Shown: in pieces, positions 43,867 to 52,300 of the stretch
How the letters are laid out: each line of letters opens with the position of its first letter
How positions within the stretch are numbered: position 1 is the stretch's first letter
DNA from: Streptococcus mitis
GTDB lineage: Bacteria > Bacillota > Bacilli > Lactobacillales > Streptococcaceae
Assembly: GCF_002860865.1 (NCBI RefSeq)
Contig: NZ_PKIE01000004.1
Coordinates: 59,464 to 123,463 of the forward strand
Direction: 5' to 3'
DNA: 64,000 bases
Translations under genes and position numbers: made by a program
Notes under the pieces: generated by a model
Databases searched by the model: none
What the model was told of the DNA's origin: nothing
Seen by the model: the letters and a program-made list of their open reading frames with translations, nothing else

Positions 43867-44895
43867 TTAATAGATAAACATGGCATCGCCAAAACTAAAG
43901 AAGCGGTAGTGTTCTTGGATGGCATGGTGGTAGGCATCTAAGACTAATTCGCGACCTGCAAAGGCAGAAACTAACATGACCAGAGTTGATTTTGGCAGGT
44001 GGAAGTTGGTTGAGAAGGCATCTACGACCTGCCATTCATAGCCAGGTTTGATAAAGATATTGGTCCAGCCAGAATCTGCTTGGATTTGCCCATCAAATTT
44101 AGAACCAATAGTCTCCAAGGTGCGGATAGAAGTGGTTCCAACAGCGATGACGCGACCTCCATTTTCTTTAACCGAGCGAAGGGTGGCAGCAGCTTCCTCA
44201 GAAAGTTGGTAGAATTCTGAGTGCATTTCATGTTCGTCCAGATTGTCAACTGAAACGGGTCTAAAGGTTCCGAGCCCGACATGAAGCGTCAGATAGACTA
44301 GATGAACACCCTTGGCTTGGATTTCTGCCAGCAGTTCTTTGGTGAAGTGGAGACCAGCAGTAGGTGCTGCAGCAGAGCCACTTTCCTTGGCGTAAACAGT
44401 TTGATAGCGTTCGCGGTCATCCAGTTTTTCATGGATATAAGGTGGTAGCGGCATTTCACCCAGACTTTCCAAAACTTCTAGGAAAATTCCTTGGTAATCA
44501 AAGCGGACAATACGACCACCGTGGGTCAATTCTTCCGTAACGACAGCGCTGAGGCGACCATCACCAAAGCTGACACGAGTCCCGACCTTGAGGCGTTTGG
44601 CAGGTTTAGCCAGAACTTCCCACTCATCTCCACTAGTATTTTTGAGCAGGAGAAGTTCCACATGACCTCCAGTTTCTTCCTTTTGACCATAGAGGCGGGC
44701 AGGGAGAACGCGGGTGTCATTCATGACAAGGGCATCGCCAGGTTCCAGCATATCAATAATAGAATGGAAGTGTTTATCCTGCATTTCTCCCGTCTCACGG
44801 TTGACAATGAGGAGTTTAGAAGCATCTCGTTTTTCAAGAGGCGTTTGGGCAATCAATTCCTCGGGTAAGTGGAAATCAAAATCAGCTGTATTCAT
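43867..44895 (-). CDS. queA: S-adenosylmethionine:tRNA ribosyltransferase-isomerase
   Basis: A 342-residue enzyme that transfers and isomerises the ribosyl moiety of SAM to make epoxyqueuosine in tRNAs with GUN anticodons. Family segments present: [46 protein letters not shown] and [10 protein letters not shown] take the ATG at 44895 ([13 protein letters not shown]) rather than 44907, because the AGAAAGA site directly abuts the earlier ATG and is better spaced for the later one. Confidence 0.96.
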   Translation of the reverse strand: MNTADFDFHLPEELIAQTPLEKRDASKLLIVNRETGEMQDKHFHSIIDMLEPGDALVMNDTRVLPARLYGQKEETGGHVELLLLKNTSGDEWEVLAKPAKRLKVGTRVSFGDGRLSAVVTEELTHGGRIVRFDYQGIFLEVLESLGEMPLPPYIHEKLDDRERYQTVYAKESGSAAAPTAGLHFTKELLAEIQAKGVHLVYLTLHVGLGTFRPVSVDNLDEHEMHSEFYQLSEEAAATLRSVKENGGRVIAVGTTSIRTLETIGSKFDGQIQADSGWTNIFIKPGYEWQVVDAFSTNFHLPKSTLVMLVSAFAGRELVLDAYHHAIQEHYRFFSFGDAMFIY

Positions 44896-44931
44896 ATATC
44901 TGTTCATTCTTTCTAAGTTCTAATCCTATCC

Positions 44932-44940
44932 ATTATAACA
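44932..44940 (-). promoter_or_regulatory. Extended -10 promoter of queA
   Basis: Minus strand TGTTATAAT; it gives a leader of about 30 nt before the ATG at 44895. Confidence 0.6.
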
Positions 44941-44972
44941 TGTTTCAAGTTTGGACGCTCTTTTTTTAGAAA

Positions 44973-45016
44973 TTAAATCGTTTTCACTTGACAAAAATCG
45001 GTCTATACCATATAAT
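44973..45016 (+). promoter_or_regulatory. nagB promoter with cre-like site
   Basis: Perfect TTGACA (44988-44993), a 17-bp spacer and TATAAT (45011-45016). Just upstream, the reverse strand of 44973-44986 reads TGAAAACGATTTAA, a cre-like site suggesting CcpA control. Confidence 0.7.
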
Positions 45017-45045
45017 AAATATAGATTAAAACGGAGGATGAAAAG

Positions 45046-45753
45046 ATGAAAGTTATTAAAGTTGAAAACCAAATCGAAGGTGGAAAAGTTGCTTTTGAGA
45101 TTTTGAAGGAAAAATTGGCCAACGGCGCTCAAACCCTAGGACTTGCAACAGGAAGTAGTCCACTTGAATTTTACAAGGAAATTGTTGAGAGCGACCTTGA
45201 TTTTTCAAATCTAACCAGTGTCAACCTAGATGAGTATGTAGGGCTTGATGGGGACAACCCACAGTCTTATCGTTACTTCATGCAAGAAAACTTGTTTAAC
45301 CAAAAACCATTTAAAGAAAGTTTCTTGCCTCGTGGGGTTAAGGACAATGCTGAAGCTGAAGTTGAACGCTACAACCAAATTTTGGCCGACCATCCAGTTG
45401 ACCTTCAAATCTTGGGAATCGGTCGCAATGGACATATCGGATTTAATGAGCCTGGGACTCCATTTGACAGTCAAACACACCTTGTAGAGCTTGACCAGTC
45501 TACTATTGAAGCCAATGCGCGCTTTTTTGACAAGATTGAAGACGTCCCAACCCAAGCCATTTCAATGGGAATTAAAAACATCTTGGATGCCAAGTCAATT
45601 ATTCTCTTTGCTTACGGCGAATCAAAAGCAGAAGCCATTGCCGGCACCGTGTCTGGTCCAGTGACCGAGAACCTACCAGCAAGTAGCCTCCAAAATCACC
45701 CTGATGTGACGATTATTGCGGATGCTGAGGCGCTTAGCTTACTTGAAAAATAA
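45046..45753 (+). CDS. nagB: Glucosamine-6-phosphate deaminase
   Basis: A 235-residue enzyme converting glucosamine-6-phosphate to fructose-6-phosphate and ammonia, feeding host-derived amino sugars into glycolysis. Motifs [37 protein letters not shown] and a terminal nucleotide-free fold typical of the short Gram-positive NagB are present. GGAGG precedes the ATG. It stands alone, divergent from queA. Confidence 0.97.
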   Translation: MKVIKVENQIEGGKVAFEILKEKLANGAQTLGLATGSSPLEFYKEIVESDLDFSNLTSVNLDEYVGLDGDNPQSYRYFMQENLFNQKPFKESFLPRGVKDNAEAEVERYNQILADHPVDLQILGIGRNGHIGFNEPGTPFDSQTHLVELDQSTIEANARFFDKIEDVPTQAISMGIKNILDAKSIILFAYGESKAEAIAGTVSGPVTENLPASSLQNHPDVTIIADAEALSLLEK

Positions 45754-45828
45754 AAAGCAATATTCTATTGAACGCTTTCAACTCTTGTATAAATGGAAGA
45801 AAAAATCAAAATTAAACCGCATTTTTTC

Positions 45829-45857
45829 TTGACAATTATTCCCTTTACGTGTAAAAT
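45829..45857 (+). promoter_or_regulatory. rpsU promoter
   Basis: Perfect TTGACA, a 17-bp spacer, TAAAAT. Confidence 0.85.
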
Positions 45858-45891
45858 AGAATAGATCTTGAACTTGAAGGGAGTGAAAAAA

Positions 45892-46068
45892 ATGTCTAAA
45901 ACAGTAGTACGTAAGAATGAATCTCTTGACGACGCACTTCGTCGTTTCAAACGTGCGGTTACTAAAGCTGGTACTCTTCAAGAAACACGCAAACGTGAAT
46001 TCTATGAAAAACCTTCTGTAAAACGTAAACGTAAATCAGAAGCAGCTCGTAAACGTAAAAAATTCTAA
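45892..46068 (+). CDS. rpsU: 30S ribosomal protein S21
   Basis: A 58-residue, highly basic protein matching bS21: [19 protein letters not shown] at the start and a [15 protein letters not shown] tail. It binds near the 16S 3' end and helps initiation. GGGAGTG precedes the ATG at 45892; the open frame upstream to 45868 covers the RBS and is not coding. Confidence 0.98.
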
Positions 46069-46077
46069 TTAGAAATG

Positions 46078-46104
46078 AAAGGCTGGAGAAATCTAGTCTT
46101 TTTT
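46078..46104 (+). terminator. Terminator of rpsU
   Basis: AAAGGCTGGA/TCTAGTCTTT, 10 bp with G-T pairs and a GAAA tetraloop, then T6. Confidence 0.9.
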
Positions 46105-46110
46105 CTTTCA

Positions 46111-46306
46111 ATACTCTTCGAAAATCTCTTCAAACCTCGTCAACGTCGCCTTGCCGTAGATATGGTTACTGACTTCGTCAGTTTCATCTACAACCTCAAA
46201 GCAGTGCTTTGAGCTGACTTCGTCAGTTTCATCTACAACCTCAAAACGGTGTTTTGAGCAACCTGCGGCTAGTTTCCTAGTTTGCTCTTTGATTTTCATT
46301 GAGTAT
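46111..46306 (+). repeat. BOX element, A-B-B-C form
   Basis: 196 bp with two boxB units (GACTTCGTCAGTTTCATC repeated) between rpsU and hprK. Confidence 0.95.
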
Positions 46307-46395
46307 AAATAAATACTTCAAAGCCTGCAAAAATCTGAAATATCCTCCTACAATTTGATATAATAGAGAGAAGAAATCATTTGAAGGAGGAAATG

Positions 46396-47331
46396 ATGTC
46401 GGTTTTAGTAAAAGAAGTGATTGAAAAGCTTAGACTAGACATTGTCTATGGCGAACCAGAATTACTTGAAAAGGAAATTAATACCGCGGACATTACGCGA
46501 CCTGGTCTTGAAATGACGGGCTATTTTGACTATTATACGCCTGAGCGAATCCAGCTCTTGGGAATGAAGGAGTGGTCCTATCTCGTTTCGATGTCCTCTC
46601 ACAACCGTTACCAAGTCTTGAAAAAAATGTTTCTACCTGAGACACCTGCGGTTATTGTTGCTCGTGGTTTGGTGGTTCCTGAGGAGATGCTAAAGGCAGC
46701 TAGAGAATGTAAGATTGCTATTTTAACTAGCCGTACGGCGACCAGTCGATTGTCTGGAGAGTTATCTAGCTATTTGGATTCTCGTTTGGCAGAACGTACC
46801 AGTGTGCACGGTGTCTTGATGGATATCTATGGTATGGGTGTCTTGATTCAGGGCGATAGTGGAATTGGTAAAAGTGAGACAGGTCTAGAGCTTGTCAAAC
46901 GTGGTCACCGCTTGGTAGCAGATGATCGCGTAGACATCTTTGCCAAGGACGAGATTACCCTTTGGGGTGAACCGGCTGAAATCTTGAGACACCTGATTGA
47001 AATTCGTGGGGTTGGGATTATCGATGTTATGAGCCTCTACGGTGCGAGTGCCGTCAAGGATTCTTCACAAGTCCAGTTGGCTGTTTATTTGGAAAATTAC
47101 GATACACATAAAACCTTTGATCGTCTTGGAAACAATGCAGAGGAACTTAAAATTTCTGGCGTATCTATTCCTCGTATTCGTATTCCAGTTAAAACAGGTC
47201 GTAATATTTCTGTTGTGATTGAGGCTGCTGCTATGAACTATCGTGCCAAGGAAATGGGCTTTGATGCGACTCGTTTGTTCGAAGAACGCTTGACCAATCT
47301 TATTGCTCAAAACGAGGTGCCTAATGCTTGA
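46396..47331 (+). CDS. hprK: HPr kinase/phosphorylase
   Basis: A 311-residue bifunctional enzyme that phosphorylates and dephosphorylates HPr on Ser46, setting CcpA-dependent catabolite repression. Walker [10 protein letters not shown] lies at about 153-161, preceded by the catalytic-His segment [10 protein letters not shown], and the family C-terminal signature [15 protein letters not shown] is present. Of two adjacent ATGs (46393, 46396) I take the second, which has better spacing from AAGGAGG. The promoter is extended -10 TGATATAAT at 46356-46364. It overlaps lgt by 8 nt. Confidence 0.97.
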   Translation: MSVLVKEVIEKLRLDIVYGEPELLEKEINTADITRPGLEMTGYFDYYTPERIQLLGMKEWSYLVSMSSHNRYQVLKKMFLPETPAVIVARGLVVPEEMLKAARECKIAILTSRTATSRLSGELSSYLDSRLAERTSVHGVLMDIYGMGVLIQGDSGIGKSETGLELVKRGHRLVADDRVDIFAKDEITLWGEPAEILRHLIEIRGVGIIDVMSLYGASAVKDSSQVQLAVYLENYDTHKTFDRLGNNAEELKISGVSIPRIRIPVKTGRNISVVIEAAAMNYRAKEMGFDATRLFEERLTNLIAQNEVPNA

Positions 47332-48112
47332 TCCAATTGCTATTCATCTAGGCCCTCTAGCCATTCGTTGGTATGCCTTGTGTATTGTGACAGGCTTGAT
47401 TCTTGCGGTTTATTTGACCATGAAAGAAGCACCTAGAAAGAAGATCATACCAGACGATATTTTAGATTTTATCTTGATAGCCTTTCCTTTGGCTATTTTA
47501 GGAGCACGTCTCTATTATGTTATTTTCCGTTTTGATTACTATAGTCAGAACTTGGGAGAAATTTTTGCCATTTGGAATGGTGGTTTGGCTTTTTACGGTG
47601 GTTTGATAACTGGGGCTATTGTACTCTATATCTTTGCTGATCGTAAACTCATCAATACTTGGGATTTCCTAGATATTGCGGCGCCTAGCGTCATGATTGC
47701 CCAAAGTTTGGGTCGCTGGGGCAATTTCTTTAACCAAGAAGCCTATGGTGCAGCAGTGGATAATCTGGATTATCTACCTGGCTTTATTCGTGACCAGATG
47801 TATATTGAGGGGAGCTATCGTCAGCCAACCTTCCTTTATGAGTCTCTATGGAATCTTCTTGGATTTGCCTTGATTCTGATTTTTAGACGAAAATGGAAGA
47901 GCCTTAGACGAGGTCATATCACTGCTTTCTATTTGATTTGGTATGGTTTCGGTCGTATGGTCATCGAAGGTATGCGGACAGATAGTCTCATGTTCTTTGG
48001 TCTTCGAGTGTCTCAATGGCTATCAGTTGTCCTTATCGGTCTTGGTATTTTTATCATTCTATATCAAAATCGAAAGAAGGCCCCTTACTATATTTCAGAG
48101 GAGGAAAACTAA
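47324..48112 (+). CDS. lgt: Phosphatidylglycerol-prolipoprotein diacylglyceryl transferase
   Basis: A 262-residue, seven-helix membrane enzyme that adds diacylglycerol to the lipobox Cys of prolipoproteins. The family signature [13 protein letters not shown] and the PTFLYES segment are present. The ATG at 47324 lies inside the end of hprK; the conserved N-terminus [16 protein letters not shown] starts there. It is coupled to hprK and to two small envelope genes, the order I recall in pneumococcus. Confidence 0.97.
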   Translation: MLDPIAIHLGPLAIRWYALCIVTGLILAVYLTMKEAPRKKIIPDDILDFILIAFPLAILGARLYYVIFRFDYYSQNLGEIFAIWNGGLAFYGGLITGAIVLYIFADRKLINTWDFLDIAAPSVMIAQSLGRWGNFFNQEAYGAAVDNLDYLPGFIRDQMYIEGSYRQPTFLYESLWNLLGFALILIFRRKWKSLRRGHITAFYLIWYGFGRMVIEGMRTDSLMFFGLRVSQWLSVVLIGLGIFIILYQNRKKAPYYISEEEN

Positions 48113-48496
48113 ATGTTAGAAGTTGCATATATTCTTGTTGCCCTAGCTTTGATTGTCTTTTTAGTCTATCTAATCATTACTGTACAAAAGCTTGGCCGTG
48201 TTATCGATGAAACAGAGAAGACGATTAAAACCTTAACTTCAGATGTGGATGTGACCTTGCATCATACCAATGAATTGCTGGCTAAGGTTAATGTCTTGGC
48301 AGATGATATCAATGTCAAGGTGGCAACGATTGATCCACTCTTCAGTGCTGTTGCAGATTTATCCCTATCTGTTTCAGACCTCAATGACCATGCGCGTGTC
48401 TTGAGCAAGAAAGCTTCATCAGCAGGTTCAAAAACACTCAAGACTGGTGCAAGTCTGTCAGCTCTTCGTCTTGCAAGTAAATTTTTCAAAAAATAA
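48113..48496 (+). CDS. DUF948-family membrane protein
   Basis: A 127-residue protein with one N-terminal helix (about 4-24) and a long coiled-coil-like segment (about 30-90) ending in a basic tail, as in YtxG-like DUF948 proteins. The ATG follows the lgt stop directly, and AGAGGAGG provides the RBS. The function is unknown; it is linked with the next YtxH-like gene. Confidence 0.85.
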   Translation: MLEVAYILVALALIVFLVYLIITVQKLGRVIDETEKTIKTLTSDVDVTLHHTNELLAKVNVLADDINVKVATIDPLFSAVADLSLSVSDLNDHARVLSKKASSAGSKTLKTGASLSALRLASKFFKK

Positions 48497-48511
48497 AAAA
48501 GGAGAATCCTT

Positions 48512-48907
48512 ATGGGTAAACTATCCTCAATCCTTTTAGGAACCGTTTCAGGTGCAGCTCTTGCCTTGTTTTTAACAAGCGACAAGGGCAAACAAGTTTG
48601 CAGTCAGGCTCAAGATTTTCTAGATGATTTGAGAGAAGATCCTGAGTATGCCAAGGAGCAAGTCTGTGAAAAACTGACAGAAGTTAAGGAGCAGGCTACA
48701 GATTTTGTTCTGAAAACCAAAGAACAGGTAGAGTCAGGTGAAATCACTGTGGACAGTGTACTTGCTCAAGCCAAATCATGTGCTCGTCAAGCAACAGAAG
48801 CATCAAAAAATCAATTCAATAACCTCAAGGAGCAATGGCAAGAAAAGGCAGAAATTCTTGACCAAGCAGAAGAGATTGTGATTGATATCAAAGAAGAAAA
48901 AATCTAG
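48512..48907 (+). CDS. YtxH-like general stress protein
   Basis: A 131-residue protein with a short hydrophobic N-terminus (about 3-20, ILLGTVSGAALALFLTSDKGK), typical of YtxH, then an acidic helical region. These proteins are stress-associated and membrane-tethered, without a known reaction. AAGGAG precedes the ATG, 15 nt after the DUF948 gene. It is the last gene of the hprK-lgt unit. Confidence 0.85.
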   Translation: MGKLSSILLGTVSGAALALFLTSDKGKQVCSQAQDFLDDLREDPEYAKEQVCEKLTEVKEQATDFVLKTKEQVESGEITVDSVLAQAKSCARQATEASKNQFNNLKEQWQEKAEILDQAEEIVIDIKEEKI

Positions 48908-48967
48908 ATTTGACAGAGTTGGATAAAAATCCAATAGTAGTTGCAAATCTAGTAAATTGTATAAGAT

Positions 48968-49015
48968 AAAACGCATAGTATTAAGGTTTTCAAGACCTGA
49001 TATTATGCGTTTTTT
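48968..49015 (+). terminator. Terminator of the hprK operon, SPRITE-like repeat copy 3
   Basis: AAAACGCATAGTATTAAGGT pairs with ACCTGATATTATGCGTTTT, then TT; third copy of the repeat seen at 6770 and 43808. Confidence 0.85.
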
Positions 49016-49073
49016 GATTTTGAAAACTTTTTGACAAACCTTTTTTAAAACACATGAGTGTTATGATTTTTTA

Positions 49074-49305
49074 TGGTATAATGGCAGTGTTGAAAGTAAA
49101 ATATTTACATTTTTTTATATTTTACTGATATTTTAGTAATATTAAGCAATCCATTTTTCTATGATTAGAAATCAATGTAGTAGCTTATAATCAAGTAGAG
49201 GAAAAGCTCTAAAATTTTAGTCAAGAAATGATCTAGTTTTCTGTCAAGGCAAAATATTAGAACCCTCTATTTTGTAAAAAAATAGTTAGAAAGAAAGTTG
49301 GTAAA
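49074..49305 (+). promoter_or_regulatory. Promoter and long AT-rich leader of the lipase-like surface protein
   Basis: Extended -10 TGGTATAAT (49074-49082). A start near 49089 gives a leader of about 217 nt, with an inverted repeat AGTAAAATAT/ATATTTTACT (about 49096-49128). TTGACA at 49031 is too far to serve as its -35 box. Confidence 0.5.
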
Positions 49306-52300
49306 ATGAAAGATATTTTTAATAAACGTCAACGTTTTTCGATTCGAAAGTTTTCTGTTGGAGTGGCTTCTGTATTAATAGGAATTGCCTTGTTTACACC
49401 ATCTCAGGGAGTGCTTGCTTCTACGGAAAATTCTCTACCTTCTGTGGAGAAAAGAGAAGAAGTGCAACCTATACCAGGTAATCAAAATAATACTTCTTCT
49501 GAGTTAGATACCAGAGATGTTCCAATAGGATCTACAAGGACTACAGAACCCGTCAGATCTGGGGATAAGGAAAATAATAGCTTGACCACAAGGGATTTCG
49601 TGGCGGGTGAAGACAGATCAAGCACTCCAGCGGTGAGAGCAGCATCGAATCCTTCCGAGGTTAAAAAGTATGAATTAACTGATGAGTATGCTAAGCAAAT
49701 AAAAGCAGGAGTAATCGGTTCAGAAGGTAATAAGCTTGATAGTTTATTGTTAAACGGCCCTCAATTAAGTCCAGAATCTTATACAGATAATGACTACTTG
49801 AAGGATAAAGAAGAACTTTATATTTATGAAAAAGACGGGAAAAAGTATGTAGGCTATAATAGTCATCCCTTATTAGAAGATACTGATGGTGATGGTATTA
49901 TTGACAGTAAAGAAAAACCAGATGAAAAATTAAAATGGAACGTCAGTGAGCGCGATATGATTATGTTCATGGAATTGTCCTACCGTGATGATAATTATAT
50001 TGATAGAGTGCTGGATCATAAGAAACCCTTAACAGAATCAGAGTTATATAAAAAGAATGGTGACAGTAGACCACGTTATGAGTATATGATGATGAATAAG
50101 GAATTGGGGCCTTATTGGGAAAGGAAGAAAAGTTACCATACCTCCAGTGGACTAGATGCTGTTTTGTATGAAACTAAGAGTGATTTTTCATATTTACCAA
50201 ATGGAACTGCACAAGTATTAGCCTTTCGTGGAACAAGTGATGCCAAAGATATAGGAGCTGATATAAGACTTGGAACAGGAAGCAATCCTCAACAAGGGAA
50301 AGATGCAGAAAATATCATGCGTGAACTAGCCAAAGATAAGAGTATTACCAATCTTTATTTGACAGGCCATTCTTTAGGAGGATATTTAGTACAACGGGCA
50401 ATGGTTGAAGCCTATCAGTTGGCATATTCTGACAGCAGGGTCATGTCTCCTAAAGAACAGCAGACTTATAGAAACTTTTATAATAATGTATTAAAAAAAG
50501 GAACAACATTTAATGCCCCAAAAGTAGTGACAAGTTTGGTTTCTGGTCGTGACTTTTGGCAGAAAGGTTTAGATAGCAAAAAAATAGCTAAGTCAGGGAA
50601 ATTGACTCATTATATTGTTGATAATGATTCGACGATAAGAAAAGGTGTCAGCAATGATAGTGATGTTGTTATAAATGTTGGACGAACCAGTGGAGGTCAT
50701 AGTTCACGTTCTTATTTTGAAGCCGATATGATTAATAGACGATCAGAGTTTATATCTGGGAAACGAATTTCTTTAGATGGGACAGGTTATCAAGATAAAA
50801 AAATTACAACAGTTAAATCTGTAGAAAAAGTTGGAGAAACTGCTGTATATAGTAAACGCGGAGATGACATCATTAAGTCAACAACTGTGAGTATGAAAGA
50901 TCCTGATACAGGACAGATTACTAAAAATACACTTGATGAAGTGTTCAAGAAAGATGGTGCTAAATCTAAGGTTGTGGTTACGCCAATACAGCCAAGTGTA
51001 CGTTATGAGAAAGACTCCACGAAGGCTAAAGGAGGATCAAAAGTCACAGTATCTGGTACTCCAGGGACAAACACAGTAACTACAACTTATACTGTGAATC
51101 CGACAGATGGTAGCCTTATTCCGCATGAAGGCCAACCTGTTACCATCCCTTCGACTCCTACAGTGGTCAAGGTCCCAGCCAAAGATGAGATTGAATACCT
51201 CAAAGAAGGCGATGACGTTATTAAGAAGACAACCAGCTACCAAGTCGATGCAAGTACAGGTGACCTGACTCCAACAGAGACAACAGAAATCTTCAAGAGA
51301 AATGGTGCTAAATCAACAGTTGTGGTTACGCCACTTGAGCCAAGTGTTCGTTATGAAAAAGACGCCACAAGAGCTAAAGGTGAAGCTAATGTAACAACAG
51401 CTGGTACTCCAGGGACAAGTACAGTAACTACAACTTATACTGTTAATCCTACAGATGGTAGCCTTGTTTCGCATGAAGGACAACCAGTTATCAAACCTTC
51501 AACTCCGACAGTGGTCAAGGTGCCAGCCAAAGATGAGGTTGAATATCTCAAAGAAGGCGATGACGTTGTTAAGAAAACCATAACTTACGCGGTCAATGCG
51601 AGTACAGGTAACCTTACTCCAACAGAGACAACAGAAATCTTCAAGCGAAATGGCGCTAAATCTAAAGTTATCGTTACATCAATAGAGCCAAGTGTTCGTT
51701 ATGAAAAAGACGCCACAAAAGCCAAAGGTGAAGCTAATGTAACAACAGCTGGTACACCAGGAACAAGTACAGTAACCACAACCTATACAGTTAAACCTAC
51801 AGATGGTAGACTTATTCCGCATGAAGGCCAACCTGTTACCATCCCTTCGACTCCTACAGTGGTCAAGGTGCCAGCTAAAGACGAGGTTGAATACCTCAAA
51901 GAAGGCGATGATGTTGTTAAGAAGACAACCAGCTACCAAGTCAATGCAAGTACAGGTGACTTGACACCAACAGTAAGGAAAGACATTGTCAGTCCAAATG
52001 GTGCCAAATCAACAGTTATTGTTAAGCAAATCGAGCCAAGTGTTCGTTATGAAAAAGACGCCACAAGAGCTAAAGGTGAAGCTAATGTAACAACAGCTGG
52101 TACACTAGGAACAAGTACAGTAACCACAACCTATACTGTTAACCCTGCAGACGGTAGTCTTATTCCGCATGAAGGCCAACCAGTTATCAAATCGTCAACT
52201 CCGACAGTGGTCAAAGTGCCAGCTAAAGATGAGGTTGAATACCTAAAAGACGGCGATGACGTTGTTAAGAAGACTACAACTTACGAAGTGAATGCAAGCA

